64,000 bases of DNA, from assembly GCF_902712875.1 (NCBI RefSeq), contig NZ_LR743509.1:4230001-4294000 (forward strand). The letters are read 5' to 3'. Shown here one piece after another: positions 7,693 through 15,688 of this stretch. Position 1 is the first letter of the stretch. The number at the start of each line of letters is the position of its first letter. This stretch comes from Hyphomicrobium sp. ghe19. GTDB taxonomy: Bacteria > Pseudomonadota > Alphaproteobacteria > Rhizobiales > Hyphomicrobiaceae. The translations under genes and the position numbers were made by a program. Below the pieces are notes generated by a model. It worked only from the letters and a program-made list of their open reading frames with translations, was not told the origin of the DNA and searched no databases.

Positions 7693-10265
7693 CGGTGTCG
7701 GCGTTGGAAAGCGCCCTACCGCAGCAGCGTGCCGGATTACGCACGATCGTGCGTCTCGGTTTGCGCGAGCTTCGCAATGGGTTCGACGGGTTCCGGATCT
7801 TTATCGCCTGCCTGGCGCTGGGCGTGATGGTGATCGCCGCGGTCGGTGCGCTTGCGGATGCGTTGCGCGCCGGGCTCGCGACACAAGGCGAGGTTATTCT
7901 CGGCGGCGACGTGATGTTTGCGCGCGCGCACGTGCGGGCCGCTCCTGCCGAGCGGGACATATTCCAAAGTCTCGGACAGGTGAGCGAAACCGCCACCATG
8001 CGGACGATGGCGCGCCGTCTCGATGGATCGGATCAGGCGCTGGCGGAACTCAAGGGTGTCGACGTGCTCTATCCGCTGGCGGGCGACGTCACGCTCAAAA
8101 GTCCCGGCTCGTTTGCGCATGCGATCACGGGCGACGGAGTCGTCGCCGATGCGATGCTTCTCGATCGCCTGGGGCTCAAGGTCGGCGACAAGATGCGTCT
8201 CGGCGAAGCCGAGGTCGTAGTCGGAGGCATTCTCGATAACGAGCCCGATGCCGTCGCGGACCGGATGACCTATGGGCCAAGAATTTTCGTCTCGCTTGAA
8301 ACGCTTGAAAAGACCGGCCTCGTCAAGCCGGGCACGCTGATACGCTGGCGTTATGCGATCAAGCTTCCAGCGAATGCCGTAAGCGACCGGCAAGCGCTCA
8401 GCGAGTTGCGGAAAGACATCGCGCTCAAGATTCCCAATGGCGGGTTCACGAGCGGCGACCGTTTCGATCCGTCGCCACAGATCACAAGGGTGCTCGAGCG
8501 GCTGCGGCAGTTCCTCATCCTCATCGGACTTGCGTCGCTGCTCGTCGGCGGCGTCGGCATAGCCAATGCGGTTTCGACGTTCATCGACAAGCGGATGAAA
8601 GTGATCGCGACGCTCAGAAGCGTCGGCGCGTCGGGCGCGCAGATTATGGGAATTTTTCTCGTTCAGCTTGGGCTGATGACCGCGATCGGTATCGCGATCG
8701 GTTTGGCATTGGGCGTTGCCGTTCCGTCGATCATCGATGCGTTCTACGGGGATCTCTTGCCGGTCCGCATCAATGTTCAGGTTTCGCCGCAGAGTTTGGG
8801 AATTGCCGCGCTTTACGGCGCCATCATTGCGTTGCTGTTTGCGCTCTGGCCGCTTGGGCGCGCCGAAAATGTGCGCGCGAGCGTTCTCTTTCGCGATTCC
8901 GTCAACTCGCCGGGCGGCAGACCCCGCCCAGCGCTCATCGCGATCATGGGTGTGCTGGCGGCTCTTCTCGTCGGCGTTGCGGTCCTAACATCGGAGCCGC
9001 GCTCGATTGCTCTCTATGTCGTCGCGGGCTTGGTCGTCATGCTGGCGGTGTTCGGATGGCTTGGCGGCTATCTCTCGCGTCTTGCCGGCCGGCTGCCGCG
9101 ACCTCGGCGGCCTGAACTTGCTCTCGCCCTGCGCAACATCGCATCGCCGGACGGGCTGACGCGGTCCGTCCTCTTGTCGCTCGGCACGGGTCTTTCGTTG
9201 CTGGTCGCGGTGGGGCTCGCCAATGCTGCCCTAGTCGCCGATCTCCAGGAGCGGCTGCCGGCCGAAGCGCCGGACTATTTCCTTCTCGATATTCCGCCTG
9301 CCGACTTCGAAGGGCTGACGGCTCGCGTTTCGCAGCATGTGCCCGGTGCGAAGCTCGTCGAAGCGCCGATGCTGCGGGGCCGGATCGTTGCGATAAAGGG
9401 GAAGCCGGTCGAAGAGCTGACGTTCCCAGCAGACACGCAATGGGTTCTGAACAGTGACCGGGGGCTTAGTTACGCCGACACCGTTCCGGAGGGCTCGACG
9501 GTTTCGAGCGGCACCTGGTGGGACAAGGGTTATGACGGACCGCCGCTTGTTTCGTTCGAGGGCGAGATTGCCAAGAAACTCGGCATCGGCTTGGGCGACA
9601 GCGTTACGGTCAACGTGCTCGGTCGCAATATCGACGCCAAGGTCGCAAGCCTGCGTGACGTCAAATGGGAAAGCATTGCCCTGAACTTCATCATGGTTTT
9701 CTCGCCCAATACGCTCCGGGCGGCGCCGCACAATCTGCTGGCGACGGTTCGTTTGCCCCATGGCGGCCTGCCAGGACCCGAGTCAGACATGGTGCGGGAT
9801 CTCGGGAAGGCCTACCCGAGCGTCAGCGCGATCAGGGTTCGCGATGCAATCGACCAGTTCAGCAAGATTTTTGCGAAGGTCATGGTCGCCGTTCAGGTGG
9901 CGGGCAGCGTCACATTAACCGCCGGCGCGCTTGTTCTCGCGGGCGCTTTGGTAACAGCCCAGCGCCGGCGTATTCTGGAAGCCGTCATTCTGAAGACGAT
10001 TGGCGCCCGCCGGCGGCAGATCCTCGAGGTTCACGCCTGGGAATATGCGGTTCTTGCCGCCATTGCCGCGCTAGTCGCCATTGGTCTCGGAAGCGCCGTC
10101 GCCTGGGTAGCGGTCACGCGGGTCATGGAGCTGGACTACGTCTTCTCGCTCAGTTCCATCGGCATCAGCCTCGGGCTGGCGGGGGCGATGATTGCCCTCT
10201 TCGGTGGCATTGGCACTTGGGCTATCCTGCGGGCGCCCCCGGCGCCGTACCTGCGCTCGGAATAA
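7689..10265 (+). CDS. FtsX-like/YbbP-type ABC transporter permease
   Basis: This 858-residue permease has two FtsX-type modules. A first membrane segment near residues 35-58 is followed by a large periplasmic domain. A three-helix bundle lies at about 275-420, with a second set of membrane spans, a second periplasmic region and three terminal helices. Such long permeases (YbbP) pair with YbbA ATPases. Their substrate is unproven, although a link to lipid or lipoprotein handling is likely given the TesA-type neighbour. GTG 7689 overlaps the stop of the ATPase gene. Confidence 0.88.
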   Translation: MTVSALESALPQQRAGLRTIVRLGLRELRNGFDGFRIFIACLALGVMVIAAVGALADALRAGLATQGEVILGGDVMFARAHVRAAPAERDIFQSLGQVSETATMRTMARRLDGSDQALAELKGVDVLYPLAGDVTLKSPGSFAHAITGDGVVADAMLLDRLGLKVGDKMRLGEAEVVVGGILDNEPDAVADRMTYGPRIFVSLETLEKTGLVKPGTLIRWRYAIKLPANAVSDRQALSELRKDIALKIPNGGFTSGDRFDPSPQITRVLERLRQFLILIGLASLLVGGVGIANAVSTFIDKRMKVIATLRSVGASGAQIMGIFLVQLGLMTAIGIAIGLALGVAVPSIIDAFYGDLLPVRINVQVSPQSLGIAALYGAIIALLFALWPLGRAENVRASVLFRDSVNSPGGRPRPALIAIMGVLAALLVGVAVLTSEPRSIALYVVAGLVVMLAVFGWLGGYLSRLAGRLPRPRRPELALALRNIASPDGLTRSVLLSLGTGLSLLVAVGLANAALVADLQERLPAEAPDYFLLDIPPADFEGLTARVSQHVPGAKLVEAPMLRGRIVAIKGKPVEELTFPADTQWVLNSDRGLSYADTVPEGSTVSSGTWWDKGYDGPPLVSFEGEIAKKLGIGLGDSVTVNVLGRNIDAKVASLRDVKWESIALNFIMVFSPNTLRAAPHNLLATVRLPHGGLPGPESDMVRDLGKAYPSVSAIRVRDAIDQFSKIFAKVMVAVQVAGSVTLTAGALVLAGALVTAQRRRILEAVILKTIGARRRQILEVHAWEYAVLAAIAALVAIGLGSAVAWVAVTRVMELDYVFSLSSIGISLGLAGAMIALFGGIGTWAILRAPPAPYLRSE

Positions 10266-10291
10266 AAGACTAACCCCTTTTGTTTACGGGG

Positions 10292-10323
10292 CTTGAAAGC
10301 AATCAAATGAAATAACATATGAT
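10292..10323 (+). promoter_or_regulatory. Candidate promoter of the Bax-inhibitor-1 gene
   Basis: CTTGAAA at 10292-10298 is followed after 17 bases by CATATG (10316-10321), overlapping TATGAT (10318-10323). CTTGAAA resembles the -35 of heat-shock (RpoH) promoters, but the -10 element fits neither class well. It lies 46 bases before the ATG, which is preceded by ACGAGG. Confidence 0.3.
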
Positions 10324-10369
10324 TGCGCGAGACCCGGCGACTGGCCGGGCAAATACGAGGATACAGACC

Positions 10370-11131
10370 ATGGCTGAAGTTTTTACGCGACCAAATAGCC
10401 CGTACGGCGGCGCACGGACATCGGGCGCGATTGACCAGGGGCTGCGCTCGTTCATGCTCGGCACCTACAACTACATGGCGCTCGGCGTCGCCGGTACGGC
10501 TGTCGTCGTCATGCTTCTGATGGCTAACCCGCAAGTCATGGCGGCGATCGCGCTCGGCCCGATGAAGTGGGTCGTCTTCGCGGCCGTTCTCGGCCTTGGC
10601 TTTTTTGCGCCGCGACTTTTCTTCGGCGGCAGTGACGTTCTCGCGCACGGCGCCTACTGGCTCTATTGCGCTCTCTGGGGTGCTTTGATCGCCCCGATGG
10701 TGTCGCTGTACGTCGGCATGGGCATGGCTGGCATCGTCGGTCAGGCGTTCTTCATCGCTGCTGCGATGTTCGCGGTGACGAGCCTCATCGGCTACACGAC
10801 GAAGAAGGACATGACGGGCTGGAGCGGCTTCCTGTCCATGGCATCGATCGGCCTGATCGTCGTCATGCTCGGCAGCTTCTTCTTCATCAATGATGCCGGC
10901 ACCAGCAAGTTGGTGAGCATGGGTATCTCGGCTGTCGTCGTGTTGCTCTTCTCGGTCATTACGGCCTTCGAAACGCAGGCGATCAAGTCGATGTACATCG
11001 AGCAGGCGGCTTACGGTAACGAAGCCCAGCTGAAGCGCTCGTCGATCTTCGGCGCATTCATGCTCTACGGTTCGTTCGTGACGCTCTTCATCCACATCCT
11101 GAATCTCTTGGGATTGGCGAGCCGCGAATAA
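10370..11131 (+). CDS. Bax inhibitor-1/YccA family membrane protein
   Basis: This is a 253-residue polytopic protein with seven hydrophobic segments after a short soluble N-terminus. It belongs to the TMBIM/BI-1 family (YccA, YbhL). Characterised members are calcium-leak or FtsH-modulating inner-membrane proteins, and the bacterial role is not settled. ATG 10370 has a clear ribosome-binding site (ACGAGG) and starts MAEVFTRP. The gene stands alone and ends at a strong intrinsic terminator. Confidence 0.9.
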   Translation: MAEVFTRPNSPYGGARTSGAIDQGLRSFMLGTYNYMALGVAGTAVVVMLLMANPQVMAAIALGPMKWVVFAAVLGLGFFAPRLFFGGSDVLAHGAYWLYCALWGALIAPMVSLYVGMGMAGIVGQAFFIAAAMFAVTSLIGYTTKKDMTGWSGFLSMASIGLIVVMLGSFFFINDAGTSKLVSMGISAVVVLLFSVITAFETQAIKSMYIEQAAYGNEAQLKRSSIFGAFMLYGSFVTLFIHILNLLGLASRE

Positions 11132-11158
11132 CGGCCGAGAGATCATTTGAATTGAGAA

Positions 11159-11184
11159 AGGCCCCGGTTTTCGGGGCCTTTTTT
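11159..11184 (+). terminator. Intrinsic terminator of the Bax-inhibitor-1 gene
   Basis: A perfect 8-bp stem AGGCCCCG/CGGGGCCT with a 5-base GTTTT loop is followed directly by TTTTT. It starts 28 bases after the stop codon. Confidence 0.9.
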
Positions 11185-11260
11185 CGTTGGGCGCTTTTTT
11201 TGCTGTGCACTTCCTGCTCGATTCCGGGAGCCGGCCGAAAGCGCCGATGATCAGCGGAAC

Positions 11261-11644
11261 TCAGGCGCCGACGACGCCCGGGCGATCTTCCAGCACGCTG
11301 AGGACGCGCTTTAGATCCTGGCCGCGCTTCATAATCAGTCCGCCGGCGGCGATGACGCTGTACGCCCCCTGCTTGCGGGCCAGGCGCAAGTCTTTCTCGA
11401 TGCGGTAGAGCGGGTATTCGCTGGCTTTGCGGTAGACGGAGAAGACCGCCTTATCGCGGAGGAAGTCGATGGCGTAATCGCGCCAGGCTCCAGTTGCTAC
11501 CTTTCGGCCGTAGAGATCCAGAATTGCGGTCAGCTCGTATCGATCGAAAGTGGTACGGCGACCGGGCTCCGAGGCGGTGTCGGGAGCTCCAAGCTTGCCC
11601 GCGGGCCGCGGGCGAAAAGCTATCGGTTCGGTTGTCTCGCTCAA
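11261..11644 (-). CDS. DUF2794 domain-containing protein
   Basis: This 127-residue cytoplasmic protein is made up almost entirely of the DUF2794 domain, recognisable from FDRYELTAILDLYGRKVATG and AGGLIMKRGQDLKRVL. The family is widespread and largely confined to alphaproteobacteria, with no known activity. The start is taken as TTG 11644 (MSETTEP), as no ATG lies suitably nearby. The gene converges with the Bax-inhibitor gene across the terminator. Confidence 0.85.
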   Translation of the reverse strand: MSETTEPIAFRPRPAGKLGAPDTASEPGRRTTFDRYELTAILDLYGRKVATGAWRDYAIDFLRDKAVFSVYRKASEYPLYRIEKDLRLARKQGAYSVIAAGGLIMKRGQDLKRVLSVLEDRPGVVGA

Positions 11645-12123
11645 ACGGTCTTGTCCATCGTTAGCGTCTTAAAGATCGCGCCAACGCTCGAGGAATGCAA
11701 GAGAGCAAGGTTGATAATCTTATGACCCAGAATCGCATGGTGGGGAATTCAACGGGCAGTGCACGGAAAGACCCTCAGGCGGACAAATTCGCGACTCCGC
11801 GGAGGCCACAAACAGCCGTAATAAAACGCAATAAAGATAATCGTTGCCTTTGGATCAAGCTTCAAAGGACCGGCTCTGGACTCATAGCCCCCCAGCCCCC
11901 CGGGGCCACAGTTTCGAGGTTGGGTTCACAGGCAACTCTTCCCCTCCTGCGTTTTGGCTCCCCGTCCAAGGCGAATTTCTTCCCTCATCGTCCTGCCTTC
12001 CGGAGAATTGGCCCAAAAGGCCGATCCTCCGGCTTTATTCATTGCGACTGTTTCATTAGTTGTCGCGCGCTTTTGTGCGTATATAAAGTTACATAACGGG
12101 GAAGATTAGAGATCGATCTCAGG
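11645..12123. other. Gene-free region rich in C-runs before the M3 peptidase gene
   Basis: These 479 bases contain no ORF that looks like a protein. An open frame at 11695-12096 has no recognisable domain, signal or ribosome-binding site. The region has several C-rich stretches, including GCCCCCCAGCCCCCCGGGG near 11890 and CCCCTCC near 11941. It also has complementary segments GCCTTtGGA (about 11849) and TCCAAGGC (about 11966) that could pair over a distance. A hairpin at 12000-12032 pairs CCGGAG with CTCCGG and inner GGCC with GGCC around CAAAA. A leader RNA or small RNA is possible but unproven. Confidence 0.35.
12000..12032 (+). other. Hairpin upstream of the M3 peptidase gene
   Basis: CCGGAG (12000-12005) pairs with CTCCGG (12027-12032), and an inner GGCC/GGCC stem has a CAAAA loop. 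CTTTATTCATT follows, which is only a weak T-rich tail. It could be a terminator for an upstream short transcript or part of a leader. Confidence 0.3.
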
Positions 12124-14202
12124 ATGATAGCAAAGCGCAAGGCGGCTCCGAAGCCGCGTTCCAAGCCCAGTATCAATCCACTCATGGCGAAGTGGAACGG
12201 CCCGTTTCAGATGCCGCCGTTCGCCAAAATCGAAGCGCGCCATTTCAAACCGGCTCTCGATGCCGCCTTTCGCGAGCACAAGGCCGAGATAGAGAAAATC
12301 GCGAAAAACCCGGCAAAGCCGACATTCGCCAATACCATCGTGGCTTTCGAAAAGAGCGGCTGGCAGTTGTCACGGGTCGCGTCGGTTTTCTGGAATCTCG
12401 AAGGTTCGGATTCGACACCCGAGTTTCAGGAAATAGCGCGCGAGATGGCGCCGCGATTTGCGGCCCACGAAACGCAGATCCTGCTCGACAAGCGCCTCTT
12501 CAAACGTATCGACGATCTTTATGAGCGGCGTGACGCGTTGAAACTCGGCGAAGAAGATCTGCGCGTTCTCGAACGCCATCACCTCGAGTTCGTCCGTTCG
12601 GGTGCGCGGCTTTCGGCGGCGGACAAATCCCGCGTCAAAGAAATCAACGCGCGGCTCGCGACGCTCGTTACGCAGTTCATGCAGAACGTGCTCAAGGACG
12701 AGCAGTCGTGGCGGCTCGTTCTCGACGGCGAGAACGACCTCGCGGGGTTGCCTGACACTCTGAAAGAAAGTGCCGCGCGCGCTGCTGCCGATGCGGGCCT
12801 CCAGGGCAAGGCGATGATTACGCTCGCGCGTTCGAGCGTCGAAGGATTTCTCACGTATTCGAGCCGGCGCGATTTGCGCGAGCAGGCTTTCAACGCGTGG
12901 ACGCGCCGCGGTGCGCATGACGGCGAGACGGATAATCGTCAGATCGTCGCCGAGGCGGTGGCGCTGCGCGGAGAATACGCGCGGCTGATGGGCTTTCCTT
13001 CGTTTGCCGAATTCAGCTTGCAAGACACGATGGCGAAAACGCCCGGCAGGGTCGATGAACTTCTTCGCGCCGTGTGGGAGAAAGCGGTCGTGCGCGCTGG
13101 CGAAGAGCGCGATGCGCTTGCAGCCGAAGCCGTCAGCAGCGGCGATAACTCAGAGATCATGCCGTGGGACTGGCGCTATTATTCCGAGCGCGTGCGCAAG
13201 GCGAAATACGATTTCGATGAATCGAAATTACAGCCCTATCTCGAGCTCGATCAGATGATCCGTGCGGCGTTCGACACGGCGTCACGCTTGTTCGGTTTGA
13301 AGTTCCAAGAGAGCAAGGATCTGCCGCGCTATCACCCGGAAGTCAGGGTGTGGGAGGTGCTCGACAAGAAGGGCGCGCACGTCGGCATTTTCATGGGCGA
13401 CTATTTCGCGCGTCCGACGAAGCGCTCGGGCGCGTGGATGTCGGCTTTTCGCGCGCAGCACAAGCTCGGGAAAGGCCAGAGCCCGATCATCGTCAACGTG
13501 CTGAACTTCGCGAAAGGCGGCGAGGGCGAGCCGGCGCTGTTGTCGTTCGACGATGCGCGCACGTTGTTTCACGAATTCGGACATGGGCTGCACGGCTTGC
13601 TTTCCAACGTGACCTATCCGTCGATTTCGGGGACGTCGGTGTCGCGGGATTTCGTCGAGCTGCCGTCACAGCTTTACGAGCATTGGCTTTCGACGGCGGA
13701 AGTTCTCGAAAAGCATGCGCTGCATTACAAGACCGGAAAGCCGATGCCGAAGGTTTTGCGGCAACGGTTAGCCGCGGCCCGCAATTTCAATCAAGGTTTC
13801 GCGACGGTCGAATACACGTCGTCGGCGCTCGTCGATATGGCGCTCTATTCGGCGGAAACGGCATCGATCGCCGACGTCGAAGGCTTCGAGCGCGTGGCCC
13901 TCGCGCAAATCGATATGCCGAAAGAGATCGTGATGCGGCATCGCCTACCGCATTTCATGCACATCATGTCGGGCTATGCCGCCGGGTATTACAGCTATCT
14001 GTGGTCGGAAGTGATGGACGCCGACGCATTCGCCGCGTTCGAGGAAACCGGAAACGTCTTTCATCCGGGCACGGCGAAGAAGCTTCACGAGTTCATCTAC
14101 TCGGCCGGAAACCGGCGCGATCCGCACGCGGCCTACGTGGCGTTTCGCGGACGGCCGCCGAAGATCGATGGTTTGTTGAAGAAGCGCGGGCTCGCCGCTT
14201 AA
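12124..14202 (+). CDS. dcp: M3 family metallopeptidase (peptidyl-dipeptidase Dcp type)
   Basis: This is a 692-residue zinc peptidase of family M3A. The HEFGH motif (His483, Glu484, His487) and downstream SVSRDFVELPSQ with zinc-binding Glu512 form the active site. Dcp removes C-terminal dipeptides from oligopeptides, and the related oligopeptidase A cleaves short peptides internally. SRDFVELPSQ fits both subfamilies, so the assignment to Dcp is by overall similarity. There is no signal peptide, so it should act in the cytoplasm. ATG 12124 follows a CAGG just upstream. A second candidate start lies at ATG 12184. Confidence 0.9.
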   Translation: MIAKRKAAPKPRSKPSINPLMAKWNGPFQMPPFAKIEARHFKPALDAAFREHKAEIEKIAKNPAKPTFANTIVAFEKSGWQLSRVASVFWNLEGSDSTPEFQEIAREMAPRFAAHETQILLDKRLFKRIDDLYERRDALKLGEEDLRVLERHHLEFVRSGARLSAADKSRVKEINARLATLVTQFMQNVLKDEQSWRLVLDGENDLAGLPDTLKESAARAAADAGLQGKAMITLARSSVEGFLTYSSRRDLREQAFNAWTRRGAHDGETDNRQIVAEAVALRGEYARLMGFPSFAEFSLQDTMAKTPGRVDELLRAVWEKAVVRAGEERDALAAEAVSSGDNSEIMPWDWRYYSERVRKAKYDFDESKLQPYLELDQMIRAAFDTASRLFGLKFQESKDLPRYHPEVRVWEVLDKKGAHVGIFMGDYFARPTKRSGAWMSAFRAQHKLGKGQSPIIVNVLNFAKGGEGEPALLSFDDARTLFHEFGHGLHGLLSNVTYPSISGTSVSRDFVELPSQLYEHWLSTAEVLEKHALHYKTGKPMPKVLRQRLAAARNFNQGFATVEYTSSALVDMALYSAETASIADVEGFERVALAQIDMPKEIVMRHRLPHFMHIMSGYAAGYYSYLWSEVMDADAFAAFEETGNVFHPGTAKKLHEFIYSAGNRRDPHAAYVAFRGRPPKIDGLLKKRGLAA

Positions 14203-14232
14203 AGGGCGGCGCTGGAATTACCAGAGACTTAT

Positions 14233-15045
14233 TTACCAGAGGCCGGCCATCGTCGCGCCGATGATCGGGCCGCTTCGTCCTTCCTGCACGAGGACGACGA
14301 GCTTTTGCACGTCGGCCTGCATCATGGCGGCTCGGGGCAGCTGCACTTTCATCGGCATGCCCTTCCAGATGCCGATCGGCGTCAACTCGCGGACGATGTT
14401 GGTGTAGGTGAGCGTCTTGCCGGCGTTCTCGCCTTCCTTAATCTGCACGGCTCCCGTCATTTGGACGACGCCAAGCCAGATCGTCGCTTCGCGCGGGCTG
14501 TGTCCGGGCGTATCGCCGCCCAAGGCGAAGTTCAGGGTATTGCGCTCCTGCCAAAACCGGACGGGCACCTGCATCGGTCCGCCCGTTTTCACGGTATCGT
14601 CGATCGCCTGCTGGATTGCCGCTTTCGACCCGCCGTTGACGTGCGCCACGCCATTGACGACGGCTTGCGGCGTGAAAATCGCGCCGTCGCCGCGGTTGCG
14701 GGCGTAATTTCGCTGACGCTCGCTGTTGCGCGGCGAGCCGAACGTGTCCTTCCAGCCGAGATAGTTCCAGTAATCGACGGGCAGGGAGAGCGCGATGATC
14801 GAAGGATCATCCGACAGCGTTTTGAGGAGCGCGTCGGCCGGGGGGCAGGACGAGCATCCCTGGCTCGTGAAGAGTTCTATGACGCCCTTGATCGGCTTCT
14901 CTGTTTGGACATCAAGGGAAACTTCCTGCGCCCGCGACGGCGACGCCAAAGCCCAAGCTGCGGCGAGGGCCGTCAAAACCAACGGGGCGAGGACGCGGAA
15001 ACGCATGGGGGAGCCAGCCTTCGAGCCTGATGTGGCAGTCGCCAC
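14233..15045 (-). CDS. DUF1223 domain-containing secreted thioredoxin-fold protein
   Basis: This 270-residue protein has an N-terminal signal peptide (VLAPLVLTALAAAWALA, cleavage near SRA-QE) and the DUF1223 domain. Its redox-like motif is FTSQGCSSCPPAD, with Cys64 and Cys67. The family has a thioredoxin-like fold, and a disulfide or metal-related function is suspected but not shown. GTG 15045 is preceded by AAGGA at good spacing. An internal ATG at 15006 would shorten the signal n-region and has no clear ribosome-binding site. Confidence 0.85.
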   Translation of the reverse strand: MATATSGSKAGSPMRFRVLAPLVLTALAAAWALASPSRAQEVSLDVQTEKPIKGVIELFTSQGCSSCPPADALLKTLSDDPSIIALSLPVDYWNYLGWKDTFGSPRNSERQRNYARNRGDGAIFTPQAVVNGVAHVNGGSKAAIQQAIDDTVKTGGPMQVPVRFWQERNTLNFALGGDTPGHSPREATIWLGVVQMTGAVQIKEGENAGKTLTYTNIVRELTPIGIWKGMPMKVQLPRAAMMQADVQKLVVLVQEGRSGPIIGATMAGLW

Positions 15046-15233
15046 GACGATCCTTTTTAGCTTGCCGCCCGGGAATGAAAAAGTGAAAGGCTCGAAAGCC
15101 TTGTCACGAACGGGTGAGTGTTCCGGCCTTCGGCGATCCTTGCTCCGCCGCGTTACCCCATTGTATAATTAGAAACCATGCGCCGACAGTGGGTCGTGCG
15201 CGTGGCGCGCATGGCGCCAACAGGAGTTTGGCG

Positions 15234-15629
15234 ATGCGCATGAAGCCCTCCCTTTCCTATGACGACGCGCGAACGATCGCGACCGGCTGCCTCGATGCAG
15301 CCGCGCAACATGGCGTGGCGGTTTGCATTGTAGTCGTGGATGATGCCGGAGCGCTCATCTGCGCTCATCGGATGGACGGCGCACGCCAATACACGATTGA
15401 TCTTGCCTCTCAGAAGGCCCGAACCGCCGCAAGTATCGGGGTGCCCACCCGAGCATTGGAGGCGCTTAACCGTACGCGACAGGCCGGCGGCCACGACGGG
15501 CTCGCAGGACCGGGCGGCAGCCCTGTCATGCACGATGGGGCGTGTGCCGGCGCGGTGGGTGTTTCCGGCGCACAGCCAGACATCGACGAGGCGATCGCTG
15601 TTGCTGGGCTCGGCGCGCTCTCTCGATAG
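15234..15629 (+). CDS. GlcG/HbpS family heme-binding-like protein
   Basis: This is a 131-residue protein of the GlcG/HbpS (DUF336) family. Features are the N-terminal LSYDDARTIATGCLDAAAQHG, the central VVDDAGALICAHRMDGAR, and the glycine-rich C-terminal GAVGVSGAQPDIDEAIAVAG. HbpS binds heme in Streptomyces, and GlcG function is undefined. CAGGAG lies 8 bases before ATG 15234 and fixes this start over an upstream in-frame codon at 15114. It converges with acnA. Confidence 0.87.
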   Translation: MRMKPSLSYDDARTIATGCLDAAAQHGVAVCIVVVDDAGALICAHRMDGARQYTIDLASQKARTAASIGVPTRALEALNRTRQAGGHDGLAGPGGSPVMHDGACAGAVGVSGAQPDIDEAIAVAGLGALSR

Positions 15630-15688
15630 ACTCAGAGGAGAGGTGACAGACTTCGAAGAGCCTCTCACCACCCCTAAGAGAGATCGAT

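Noticed and set aside
11695..12096. A 133-codon plus-strand frame in the gene-free region
   Set aside because: No ribosome-binding site, domain or membrane signal, and its composition follows the C-rich DNA.
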